DNA of 48,189 nt from an uncultured Prevotellaceae bacterium. Lineage in GTDB: Bacteria; Bacteroidota; Bacteroidia; Bacteroidales; Muribaculaceae. Positions 25,855 through 34,531 of this stretch are shown here, one piece after another. The notes beneath the pieces are model-generated. The model was not told the origin of the DNA. It saw nothing but the letters and a program-made list of their open reading frames with translations, and made no database searches. The stretch lies in contig CAMZFV010000023.1 in NCBI GenBank assembly GCA_947306175.1, positions 1 through 48,189 of the forward strand, given 5' to 3'. Position numbers and translations under genes: made by a program. Numbering within the stretch: the first letter of the stretch is position 1; each line of letters starts with the position of its first letter.

Positions 25855-28800
25855 ATGATTATGAGACACGCCTTTCTTTATATTCTATCGGTAATAGTAC
25901 TCGTCATGGTGATTCCGCTTCAAGTATTGGGAAACGACAAGAAAATCATTGACTTTAACTTTCCACAGGACGTCAGCAAACTTGCCCTCGACGATCTGGA
26001 CAAGGCGCTCAAGTCAGGCGACGGCCAGTTGACCGTTGACGCACTGGTGCGTTACAGCATCGCACAGAGCGGCATCTCACAGGACAACATGCCCGACATC
26101 ATCGAGCACATCGAGACAACCATCACCAAGGAGAAGCAGCCCCACATCAAAGCCTTGCTCTACTACTTTGAAGCACTGGTCTATCAGGGTTACCATGCCG
26201 ACAACCGCTTCAGTATCAACCGCAGCAATCCTGTCGAGGAGACCCCTGCCGACATCAGCGAGTGGGACCACAATCAATTTGTCAAGAAAATCGCTGAACT
26301 CGTAGAGAAGTCCCTTGCCGAACCCGAGCACCTCAAGCAGGTGGTTGTCACCTCGTTGCCCGGAATCATCAAGTGCAACGAACTGGGCGCGACCTATGTT
26401 CCCACCCTCTTTGAGTTCCTGTCAATGAAGGGATTGGAAATAATGGACGAGAGCGACAAGGGATGGATAACAATAGCCGAGAGCGACAAGGAGACCAAAC
26501 CCATCTATGATGCCATCTACAAGCAATGGGTTGACTGCACCGAGGGCAACGTGCCTGCCCACATCTTTGCAATCTGCGAGCATAACAGAGAAGACTTCAA
26601 GGAGGCCTACGAGCGTTACCGTGACAACGAGCACTGCGGCATGCTGCTGCTCTCTGTCAACTTTAATAGCAAAAAAGAGGCCTATGCTGAATTGAAAGGC
26701 TACCTGGAGCGCTTCCCCAACTCTGTCTATTGCACCGAGGTTAAAAACAGAATCATCAAGCTGGAAAACAAGAACCTGTACGTGCGATACCCGACGGTCC
26801 GCTCCACCAGTGACAGCATCGAGGTTAAATGCTATGTAATGAACGCCAATGAGTTCATGCTCAATGTCTATCGGGTGAACGAAAATGTAAATGACAACAA
26901 CCCTTTCGACCCGAACAAAATGCAGCTCATCAACCAGGTTCCCGTCAAGGTTCAGGGCACAATCCCCTTTGAGACCATTGACGTCAAGACCACATTGGCT
27001 CCGTTACCCTACGGCCAGTATGTCATCATTCCCAAGATGGAGCAGGAAACGGAACGTCTGGACATCTACCAAGACCAACTGCTGAGAGTTACCGACATAG
27101 CCCTGTTCACTGTGGTAAAACCCGGCAAGAAAGTGCAAATCACTACTGTTGACATGAGTACCGGCAAGCCAGTGCCCGATGTGACTATCAAGAGTTCCAA
27201 CCAGAACAGCGTGGTCACCTGCGGCAACACAGGCAGCGACGGCCTACTCAGGACAGACGTGAAAAAGCTGAAAAGCTCTAATCCCCAGCACTTTGCTGCC
27301 AATGGTGATCCCCTGTATTATGCCATTAATGGTGATTCCCAGTTCTTTGCCGTCAGGGGTGATGACCAATACGGCCCCACCTGCGAAGTCTGGTTCCACG
27401 ACGGTAACGAGAGAGATGATTACATCTGCAACATCTACACCGACCTGGGTGTTTACCGTCCTGGCGAGACCATCCACTGGGCTGCCATCGTCCAGCACAT
27501 TGCCAACGAGCATAGTGTCCCCGTGAGCGGCAAGAAGATTTGGATAGGCTTTTCCGACTCCAATTATGAAGAGATCGACAGCCTCGTCGCCACGACCGAC
27601 AAATTCGGCCGCATCGAAGGCTCGTTCACCGTTCCCAAGGACCGCATGAACGGCGACTTCTCGCTCACAGTGGAAAGCCGCTTTGACGACGACGAGGACG
27701 AACTGGGCGAGAAGGAGGTAACCGTGAGCGAGTACAAGACGCCGACGTTTGACGTCACCTTCCCCGACCCGTGTCGCAGCTATGTCTCCGGCCAGCCCGT
27801 CAAGGTCACCGGTAAGGCAATGACCTATAGCGGCCTGCCTGTGCAGAATACCGAAGTTCAGCTGTCACTTTTCCAGGACGAGTGGTCCTGGTGGTGGTGG
27901 CGAATGCGCGGCGATGATGGTGAATATTTGATGGACACCACTGTTGTTACCGACGATAAAGGCTTTTTCACCATCGAATTCCCTGCCGAACTCTTCATGG
28001 AGAACAAGGACTACAAGCCTGGCAAGCGTTGCTGGGCACGCTATTACTACCAAGTTGTCGCCACCGTGACCAATGACGCTGGCGAAACTCATGAGGAGAG
28101 CACCTCGTTCATTGTGGGCACCCGCCGTGGCATTGAATTGGGCAGCGAGAACGACGACACCTACTTCAACGACAAGCCCATTAAGCTGCCGTTGAAGTAC
28201 AACACCACCGATGAGGAGCACCCCAACACCTATTGCACTTGGGAGATCACTCCGATCGATGCCAAAGAACCCGTCCTGACCGGTAACCTCAACACCGCCT
28301 ACCCGACCATCGACCTGACCGGCCTGCCTTCGGGCCAGTACAGGCTAAATATCCACATCCTCGATGCCGAAGAGGGCGAGGAGGATGTGGATGCCGACCG
28401 CATCATCACCATCTACCGCAAGGGCGACAAGACCTCACCCGTCAAGGACTGCCCGCTGTGGCTCACGCCGCTGGAGCAGACTGTGGACAAGAAGAACGTG
28501 GGACACGTCACCATCGGCGTTTCCACGCCCGAGGCTTATATCTATTATGTGGCAATGACCAGCGACGGCATCATCGGCGAGGGATGGCTGCACTACAAGA
28601 AGGGCATGCACGACTTCACCATCCAGTTGCCCAAGGAGGCAGGCAAGGACGTTGACATCCGGTTCATCACCCACTACGGCACGCAGAATTGGACGAAGTA
28701 CATCACACTCAAGAATCCCTATCTTGCCGAGACACTGAAGATAACCGCCACCTCATTCCGCGACAAACTCGTGCCGGGCGATACAGAGCACTGGACGTTC

Positions 28801-31527
28801 ACGCTCACCGACCAGAACGGCAAGCCACAGCGCGGAGCGATGATTCTCGACATGTATGACAAGGCGATTTCCGGCATCCAGGCGAACCCATGGTACGACT
28901 GTTATCATGGTCCCTTTGACCTCTATGATGTCTATTTCAACGAGCTGCGCCTGAACGATTATACATACTCTCAGTCCTACTGGAACGGCAAACGACTTGA
29001 GATTCCCGAATCTGCCATAGACTTGATTCCAGAGCTGAACACCTACGGTCAGGCCATCTACAGCAACATCTATGGCTGCAGAAGTATCAATAATGCCCTT
29101 GTAGGCAGAGTGGATGGAGTCATGCACCTGGGCGCCCATGCGGTCGATGAAGAATATGCGTTGTTTATGCCAACCTTTGAAGGCAGAGTGGCTGGCGTTC
29201 AAGTTACTGAACATTGCGAAAAGGAAGTCGAGGTTGTCGATAAAAACCTTGACAAAGTCACCCTGCGCGAGAGTGACGTCAAGACTGCGCTGTGGAAGCC
29301 GATGCTCACCAGCGACAATAAGGGTAACATCAGTGTCGAGTTTGAGGCGCCTAACTTCAACACCACCTGGATCACACAGGCCGTGGCATGGAACAAAAAG
29401 ATGCTGAGCAGCACTTGGATGGCAGAGGTGTTGACGCAGAAGCCGCTGATGGTTCGTTCCAACATGCCACGCTTCCTGCGACAGGGCGACGTTGCTACCC
29501 TCGCCGCAACGGTGCAGAACGCCACTGATGAGGCCGCAACGTGTGACGCCGTTATTGAGTTGTTTGATCCGCGCTCAGGTGACATCTATGCCACCCGCAA
29601 GTTCAACCTCTCGCTTGACCCGAGTGGCAGTCAGGCGGTGAACATCGACTGGACGGTGCCCGACACCATTGCCATGGTGGGTTTCCGCATCAAGGCCGCC
29701 AACGACCGATTTGGCGACGGTGAGCAGGTGATGGTGCCCGTGCTGACGACCATCTCGCCCGTCATCGAGACCCAGTCTTTCTACGTCGAGGCTGGACAAG
29801 GCCATTTTGAGGAGCCTCTGCCCGACTTCCCCGCCGATGCCCGCGTGACACTGGAATACTGCGATAACCCCTTGTGGTACAGCGTGCTGGCGTTGCCTAC
29901 CATCTTCAGCGACCAGTACAATGTCGCCACCCATGCGGCACACAGCCTGTTTGCCCTGATGGTGGCCCAAGGCGTCGCCAAGGAGCAGCCCTTGATCAAG
30001 GAGGCGATTACCTACTGGAAGGACCACAATGAGGACAGCATCCTCGTGTCGATGTTGCAGAAAAACCAAGACCTGAAGATTGGCACCCTGCTGGCTTCTC
30101 CCTGGATGAGTGACGCTGACTATCAGACGCTGAGGATGTCGAAGCTGAACGAACTCTTTGACGAGGCCATCGTCAAGAAGGAATATGAGAAGATCATCAC
30201 TGCCCTGCAATCCCTGCAGATGGACGACGGCGGCTTCACTTGGTTCCGCAACCCCGACTGCAAGTCCAACGCAAGGACCACCGGCACCGTGCTGGAACTC
30301 ATCGGCGAAATCAAGCACCTGGGCTACCTGACCGACGACAGCCGCCTGAACGAGATGACACGCCGTGCCCTCGACTACTATGACAGTGAAAACGTGCGCC
30401 AGTTCAACGAGTACAAGAAGTACATAGGCGAGGAGCCTTACGACATGTTCACCGACTATGCCTACGTGCGCTCGCTCTTCCCCGAGGTGAAGCAGCACTC
30501 CGACGCCAGCACCAGCCTGTTCAAGAATGTGCTCAAGTTCATGGATAAGAACTGGAACGAGGGTATCACCCTCAAACAGAAGGGCTACTATGCCATGACG
30601 CTCAACCGCAACGGCTACCAGAATACGGCCCGCAGCATCGTCGAGAGCATACGACAGTTCGCCATCGTGAAACCCGAGTTGGGCATGTACTGGGATAACC
30701 TGCAGAAGGGCTACTTCTGGTGGGAGTTTGACAAAGTAGCTTACACCAGCACCATCCTGCAGGCCATGAACGAGGTGGATCCGCGCAAGGATGAGATTGA
30801 CCTGATCCGCAAGTGGATGCTGCTGATGAAGCAGAGCAACGGCTGGGGCTCGCAGAGCCTCGCTGCCGATGCCGTCTATAGCATCCTGAGCACTGGCAGC
30901 AAGTGGCTGGAGCGCAACGCATTGCCCACTATCACAATTGCTGGACAGTCCGTCAACCTCGACAAGATGGCAGAGTGGCTCGGCTATTTCCGTACCACCC
31001 TGCCCGCCACGACCACTGGCAACGTTGTCATCGACCGCACGGATAAGGGTCCCGCATGGGGCGCTGTTTACAGCCAGTTCAAGGCTCCGATGACTCAAAT
31101 CCAGGAGAAAGCCATCGAGGAAATGTCCATCAGCAAGGAATACTATGTGTATGCCCAGGACGGCAGCCTGCACAAGACCGATGTGTTTAAGGTGGGTGAT
31201 AAAGTCAAGGTGCGCGTCATCATCAAGACCAACAAGGACATGGACTTTGTGACCATGACCGACGAGCGTGCCGCCTGCTTCGAGCCCGTGGACCAGCTCT
31301 CGGGCTACCGCAACGAGGATCGCGCCTGGTTCTACCAGGAGACCAAGGACAGCCAGACCAACCTGTTCTTCAACAGTCTGAATAAAGGCACCCACATCAT
31401 CGGCTACGACGTCTGGGTGACCAATCCAGGCGAGTTTACCTCGGGCATCGCCACCATCCAGTGCCAGTACGCTCCGCAATTGAGCGCCCACAGCGCCGGA
31501 AAGGCCATCATTGTAAATAGTAATTGA
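25855..31527 (+). CDS. Alpha-2-macroglobulin family protein
   Basis: This 1,890-residue exported protein has a signal peptide (MRHAFLYILSVIVLVMVIPLQVLG), a helical N-terminal region, a run of macroglobulin MG domains (including the MG2-like DLGVYRPGETIHWAAIV) and, from about residue 1145, the A2M domain (TSDNKGNISVEFEAPNFNTTW) followed by the alpha-toroid domain (DDGGFTWFRNPDC). Bacterial macroglobulins are periplasmic protease traps. The thioester motif CxEQ is absent: the equivalent site reads LPTIFSDQYNVA, so covalent trapping is unlikely. A segment at about 1083-1120 (LVGRVDGV, EGRVAGVQVTE) resembles TonB-receptor plug sequence. The stop codon lies inside the right 24-bp repeat. The ATG at 25861 is an alternative start. 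Confidence 0.92.
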   Translation: MIMRHAFLYILSVIVLVMVIPLQVLGNDKKIIDFNFPQDVSKLALDDLDKALKSGDGQLTVDALVRYSIAQSGISQDNMPDIIEHIETTITKEKQPHIKALLYYFEALVYQGYHADNRFSINRSNPVEETPADISEWDHNQFVKKIAELVEKSLAEPEHLKQVVVTSLPGIIKCNELGATYVPTLFEFLSMKGLEIMDESDKGWITIAESDKETKPIYDAIYKQWVDCTEGNVPAHIFAICEHNREDFKEAYERYRDNEHCGMLLLSVNFNSKKEAYAELKGYLERFPNSVYCTEVKNRIIKLENKNLYVRYPTVRSTSDSIEVKCYVMNANEFMLNVYRVNENVNDNNPFDPNKMQLINQVPVKVQGTIPFETIDVKTTLAPLPYGQYVIIPKMEQETERLDIYQDQLLRVTDIALFTVVKPGKKVQITTVDMSTGKPVPDVTIKSSNQNSVVTCGNTGSDGLLRTDVKKLKSSNPQHFAANGDPLYYAINGDSQFFAVRGDDQYGPTCEVWFHDGNERDDYICNIYTDLGVYRPGETIHWAAIVQHIANEHSVPVSGKKIWIGFSDSNYEEIDSLVATTDKFGRIEGSFTVPKDRMNGDFSLTVESRFDDDEDELGEKEVTVSEYKTPTFDVTFPDPCRSYVSGQPVKVTGKAMTYSGLPVQNTEVQLSLFQDEWSWWWWRMRGDDGEYLMDTTVVTDDKGFFTIEFPAELFMENKDYKPGKRCWARYYYQVVATVTNDAGETHEESTSFIVGTRRGIELGSENDDTYFNDKPIKLPLKYNTTDEEHPNTYCTWEITPIDAKEPVLTGNLNTAYPTIDLTGLPSGQYRLNIHILDAEEGEEDVDADRIITIYRKGDKTSPVKDCPLWLTPLEQTVDKKNVGHVTIGVSTPEAYIYYVAMTSDGIIGEGWLHYKKGMHDFTIQLPKEAGKDVDIRFITHYGTQNWTKYITLKNPYLAETLKITATSFRDKLVPGDTEHWTFTLTDQNGKPQRGAMILDMYDKAISGIQANPWYDCYHGPFDLYDVYFNELRLNDYTYSQSYWNGKRLEIPESAIDLIPELNTYGQAIYSNIYGCRSINNALVGRVDGVMHLGAHAVDEEYALFMPTFEGRVAGVQVTEHCEKEVEVVDKNLDKVTLRESDVKTALWKPMLTSDNKGNISVEFEAPNFNTTWITQAVAWNKKMLSSTWMAEVLTQKPLMVRSNMPRFLRQGDVATLAATVQNATDEAATCDAVIELFDPRSGDIYATRKFNLSLDPSGSQAVNIDWTVPDTIAMVGFRIKAANDRFGDGEQVMVPVLTTISPVIETQSFYVEAGQGHFEEPLPDFPADARVTLEYCDNPLWYSVLALPTIFSDQYNVATHAAHSLFALMVAQGVAKEQPLIKEAITYWKDHNEDSILVSMLQKNQDLKIGTLLASPWMSDADYQTLRMSKLNELFDEAIVKKEYEKIITALQSLQMDDGGFTWFRNPDCKSNARTTGTVLELIGEIKHLGYLTDDSRLNEMTRRALDYYDSENVRQFNEYKKYIGEEPYDMFTDYAYVRSLFPEVKQHSDASTSLFKNVLKFMDKNWNEGITLKQKGYYAMTLNRNGYQNTARSIVESIRQFAIVKPELGMYWDNLQKGYFWWEFDKVAYTSTILQAMNEVDPRKDEIDLIRKWMLLMKQSNGWGSQSLAADAVYSILSTGSKWLERNALPTITIAGQSVNLDKMAEWLGYFRTTLPATTTGNVVIDRTDKGPAWGAVYSQFKAPMTQIQEKAIEEMSISKEYYVYAQDGSLHKTDVFKVGDKVKVRVIIKTNKDMDFVTMTDERAACFEPVDQLSGYRNEDRAWFYQETKDSQTNLFFNSLNKGTHIIGYDVWVTNPGEFTSGIATIQCQYAPQLSAHSAGKAIIVNSN

Positions 31528-31535
31528 AAAGTATA
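31512..31535 (+). repeat. 24-bp direct repeat, right copy
   Basis: Identical over 24 nt to 25765-25788. The last four codons and the stop of the macroglobulin gene lie inside this copy. Confidence 0.85.
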
Positions 31536-31553
31536 TATTATTCAAGTTTCTAA

Positions 31554-31610
31554 AGTGTTAAGCACTTCAAAACATGAAGATTAGTGATTAGAAATGAGTG
31601 ATTAGTGAAG
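31554..31610 (+). repeat. AAGTG/CACTT palindrome and GATTAGTGA repeat
   Basis: After the macroglobulin gene, AAGTG-TTAAG-CACTT is a short inverted repeat. It is followed by GATTAGTGATTAGAAATGAG and a further GATTAGTGAAG, a degenerate intergenic repeat of the kind common between Bacteroidales genes. Confidence 0.45.
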
Positions 31611-31697
31611 AAAATCAGTGCAAACCGAACGCAAACAAGCAAGCTTGATTTGCTGAGGTGCAGCCTGATTTATCTAAATTTTCTTCGAAAAGTATTG

Positions 31698-31725
31698 TTT
31701 TTTGGTATGCCTTAACGGTATTATT
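31698..31725 (+). promoter_or_regulatory. Shared 28-nt leader motif, copy 2
   Basis: Matches 21975-22002 at 25 of 28 positions, including the GGTAT and ACGGTAT half-sites. It lies 37 nt before the start of the membrane protein gene at 31763. Confidence 0.5.
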
Positions 31726-31762
31726 CGCAATTTTTGATGGTACAGATAATCATTAAGTAACG

Positions 31763-32137
31763 ATGGAAAAGACTGAAAAAAGCATACGTCGCATTGGAAT
31801 TTATTTCCTTGTAATAGGATTCATTTGTGCCTCTGCCTCTCTGGCTCCGTTGTATTTACGCATAGTGGGGCCGATTTGTATCATTCTGATGTGTTCGCCA
31901 CGTTTGATATACAAGAACAATAAGTGGGCGAGCGTACTACTTATGATAGGTGCCATCTTGTCAACAGTTGCACTGGTATATTTTGACGCAATGTTAATCA
32001 TCCTATCACAAGGATTTGGGCAACAGGATATTGGCGGTTACATTATCTTGGCATTGATTACGGCTCTCGTATTGTTGAACTGTTACCTGTGCTACCGACT
32101 CTACAAGTTACTTTTCAAGACAAAACAAATCGAGTGA
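31763..32137 (+). CDS. Small membrane protein, unknown function
   Basis: The 124-residue protein has four hydrophobic segments (about 10-30, 33-50, 55-80 and 90-112) and short charged ends (MEKTEKSIRRIG at the front, KTKQIE at the back). It has no recognised family. The next gene begins inside its stop codon (GTGA overlap at 32134-32137), a sign of translational coupling, so the two small membrane proteins probably work together. Confidence 0.65.
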   Translation: MEKTEKSIRRIGIYFLVIGFICASASLAPLYLRIVGPICIILMCSPRLIYKNNKWASVLLMIGAILSTVALVYFDAMLIILSQGFGQQDIGGYIILALITALVLLNCYLCYRLYKLLFKTKQIE

Positions 32138-32499
32138 AGACATTTTATTATACATATCACGTTGTTTTGACCTTGTTAGGATGTTTCCTGCTCTTTTTCG
32201 TTTGTATCTTTTATATTGGAGTGCCCGAACATATTTTTCAACATGGAGGAAGACGAAAGTTCCTGATTGGGAGAGCTGTTATTGATTTTGGGTTTGTGGC
32301 CATCTATTTGGCACTTGTGACAGCTATTTCTTTGCTGATACGACATTCAACGATTCATTCAGGCTTGCGGGTCAAGACATTTTTAATAGAATTAGCGGTT
32401 TTCTTGACTGAGATAGCGATTTCATTGTATGATTGGTTCGTGACAGTAAACGAATGGTATGATCAATATGTGCAAGGAACCCTTTTGGATTTACAATAA
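32134..32499 (+). CDS. Small membrane protein, coupled to its neighbour
   Basis: The 121-residue protein has three or four hydrophobic segments (about 5-27, 45-65 and 75-95) and a soluble acidic tail. The start chosen is the GTG at 32134, which overlaps the TGA of the previous gene in the classic GTGA arrangement. A longer frame back to 32089 exists but would overlap the neighbour by 49 nt. I do not recognise the family. The pair could be a small two-part envelope or immunity complex, but nothing in the sequence shows this. Confidence 0.6.
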   Translation: MKTFYYTYHVVLTLLGCFLLFFVCIFYIGVPEHIFQHGGRRKFLIGRAVIDFGFVAIYLALVTAISLLIRHSTIHSGLRVKTFLIELAVFLTEIAISLYDWFVTVNEWYDQYVQGTLLDLQ

Positions 32500-32566
32500 T
32501 AATGAAACATACCGGGTGGCGGGGCTTCGGTTTTGGAAGCGTGATCCTGCTGGGGTCTTTTTGACC

Positions 32567-33691
32567 TTAGCTTTGGTTGAGCCAGATGTTCATCAGTTGG
32601 TCCTCAACATAATAGGAACCTTCGTTATGGGTCACGATACCGTATTCTATCAGTTTTTTCATGGCTGCCTGCACGCTGCTGGCCGACAGCAGTCGGTGGC
32701 GCTTGATGAATTGTCCTGACGTGATGCGCTGGGCACGCCCCTCGGCGGCTATGGCCATCAGTAGTTCCTTCTGCGGCATGCTGAGGCGGGCCATGGTCTC
32801 GCTGTACTTGTAACTGTTCTCCTGTACCATGTCATGGATGATGGTTTCCACCATCTGCTGGTCACATGTTTTTCCCTCCACTGATAATGAGAAAGCTTCA
32901 CGGAAGGTCTTCTGCATGTAGTAGGTGTTACCCTCTATCGTATGATAGGCCGTTGTGATGGCTTCAGGCGTCACCGAAAGCCCATTGGCGGCAAAATGCT
33001 GATTGATAAATTTGGCATATTTGTCCTCGCTGATGGGTGCCAGTGACAGAATTGTTGCGCTCTGGTAGAAGGGTCGGGCATAGTCTAGGAACATCTTGCC
33101 CATGATGTGCCGTTCACTGCCGGCGAAGATGAAGTTGGCGTTGGACGATTGCTGGATGTGAGTGCGCAGCAGGGCCTCCACATTTTTTTCTGGATAATTG
33201 ACGATCTGCTGGAATTCATCGATGGCCACGACGCAACGCTGGTCAGCCTGTTCCAAGCAGGCAAAGATTTCTTCAAGCGTGTACACGGGATTGACGATGT
33301 CCCCCAGTTTGATGTCAAAGGTGGGCGTGTTCTGGACGGGGTCATAGCCAAAACTGCCCCTTATCGACCGCAAGGTTGTCACCAGGTTTTTCATCATGTT
33401 TTGGCTGCGGCTGCCCAATGTCTTGAACACCGTTCGGCCGAGCATAAACACCAACTCCTGCAGACTTGATGTGCGCAGGATGTCTATGTAAATAGTAGTT
33501 ACGGCCTCTTTGACCTCAGGCTTTTCAAAGCAAAAGTTGATCAGCCCTGTCTTGCCCAAGCGGCGAGGCGAGATAATCACCAGGTTTTCTCCTCCTGACA
33601 ATATGCTGCGGGTTACACGTTGCACTTCCTCAACACGGTCGCAAAAGTATTCCGGCTTGATTTTGCCTGTTACAATAAACGGATTTTCCAT
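32567..33691 (-). CDS. AAA ATPase of the archaeal-type (MNS/ATPase_2) group
   Basis: The 374-residue protein has a P-loop ATPase (Walker A SPRRLGKTGL at about 41-50, Walker B CVVAIDEFQQI at about 152-162) and a C-terminal winged-helix region (SGQFIKRHRLLSASSVQAAM). These Bacteroidales ATPases are common, occur in many copies per genome and are linked to mobile islands, but their role is unknown. The promoter is unusually well defined and is overlapped by 14-bp palindromic repeats (33737-33778), which suggests tight regulation, perhaps by the protein's own winged helix. A second ATPase of a related group lies at 44888. Confidence 0.85.
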   Translation of the reverse strand: MENPFIVTGKIKPEYFCDRVEEVQRVTRSILSGGENLVIISPRRLGKTGLINFCFEKPEVKEAVTTIYIDILRTSSLQELVFMLGRTVFKTLGSRSQNMMKNLVTTLRSIRGSFGYDPVQNTPTFDIKLGDIVNPVYTLEEIFACLEQADQRCVVAIDEFQQIVNYPEKNVEALLRTHIQQSSNANFIFAGSERHIMGKMFLDYARPFYQSATILSLAPISEDKYAKFINQHFAANGLSVTPEAITTAYHTIEGNTYYMQKTFREAFSLSVEGKTCDQQMVETIIHDMVQENSYKYSETMARLSMPQKELLMAIAAEGRAQRITSGQFIKRHRLLSASSVQAAMKKLIEYGIVTHNEGSYYVEDQLMNIWLNQS

Positions 33692-33713
33692 AACTATGAC
33701 TTTCTTTTTGCCG

Positions 33714-33745
33714 CAAAGGTAATTATTTAATCTGAATTATGCAAA
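33714..33745 (-). promoter_or_regulatory. Promoter of the AAA ATPase
   Basis: On the minus strand TTTG (33742-33745), 20 nt, then TACCTTTG (33714-33721). The -33 element lies inside the first of three 14-bp repeat units. Confidence 0.65.
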
Positions 33746-33778
33746 TCAAATTATTCAATTTGAATTATTCAATTTGAA
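33737..33778. promoter_or_regulatory. Palindromic 14-bp tandem repeats over the ATPase promoter
   Basis: Three 14-nt units in a row: 33737-33750 (TTATGCAAATCAAA, degenerate), 33751-33764 and 33765-33778 (both TTATTCAATTTGAA). With the following TAA each full unit makes a 17-nt palindrome TTATTCAA-T-TTGAATAA. The layout looks like a repressor operator array. Confidence 0.55.
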
Positions 33779-33862
33779 TAATTTTCTTGATTTGCGGTAT
33801 AATGGTTTGAAAGTCATTTGTTTGTAGGTCTTGTAGATGGGGCCGTATGTCGACTTGTGGGG

Positions 33863-34531
33863 TCAAGTGCTTTGGGCGTTGGGTTCAGTCTGAGTGACCA
33901 TGCGGGGATACATCGGGCGTCCGGCGGCAAGGGCTTCGGCGCGTTCCTTGGCGACCTGACGGCAGTGGGCTTCCCAGGCGGCCCGTTCCTCGGCATGTTC
34001 CCGTTCGTCGATGGCGGCGGCCCGCTCGTTCATGAAGTCGTGGCGCAGGGCGGTGACAATGATCATCGGGTCGATGGCGCCATAGAAGCGGCCATAGCGT
34101 CCCGCCTTGAATCTGTGCAGGAACAGCATGATTTCGCTCACCTTCAGGTAGCCGAACTCGGTGACGATGATTCTGGCGAGTTGTGTCATCTGGTCTTTGT
34201 CCAGTTTCTCTTTCACGCCGCAGTATTCGCTCAGGTCGTAGAGTTGGGGCAGCATCCACATGGTGGCGGCCTCGTCATGGTAGGCGCAACGTAGGGCGAG
34301 TAGCGTGGGTGCCGTGCCAAAGAGCGCCTTGTCCTGATGCTCGGCACAATACTGCTGCACGCTGGGATTCATCACCGTCATGAGTGATTCCAGGTTAGAA
34401 TGGGTCGCTAACAGGCTGTTGACTTTGCGCTGCAAGTTCGGCGATAGAAAGACAGACTTCTTGACGGCGGGATTCTCGCTCAAATTTTCGGCGAGTGACA
34501 CTGTTGGCAATAAACTTTTGATTGTTTTCAT
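33863..34531 (-). CDS. Accessory protein of mobile-island type, unknown function
   Basis: The 222-residue protein is mostly helical. Features are RKVNSLLATHSNLESLMTVM, a central helical block YDLSEYCGVKEKLDKDQMTQLARIIVTEFGYLKVSEIMLFL and a Glu/Arg/Ala-rich C-terminal helix. It resembles the DUF6633-type proteins found beside replisome organiser genes in Bacteroidales; this is a memory-based, tentative match. Its start overlaps the previous gene by 137 nt in another frame. The pairing suggests a two-protein replication or segregation function for an integrated element. Confidence 0.6.
   Translation of the reverse strand: MKTIKSLLPTVSLAENLSENPAVKKSVFLSPNLQRKVNSLLATHSNLESLMTVMNPSVQQYCAEHQDKALFGTAPTLLALRCAYHDEAATMWMLPQLYDLSEYCGVKEKLDKDQMTQLARIIVTEFGYLKVSEIMLFLHRFKAGRYGRFYGAIDPMIIVTALRHDFMNERAAAIDEREHAEERAAWEAHCRQVAKERAEALAAGRPMYPRMVTQTEPNAQST

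Noticed and set aside
29575..31545. A 656-codon open frame on the minus strand opposite the macroglobulin gene
   Set aside because: Shadow of the opposite gene; low-complexity translation without domain or start signals.
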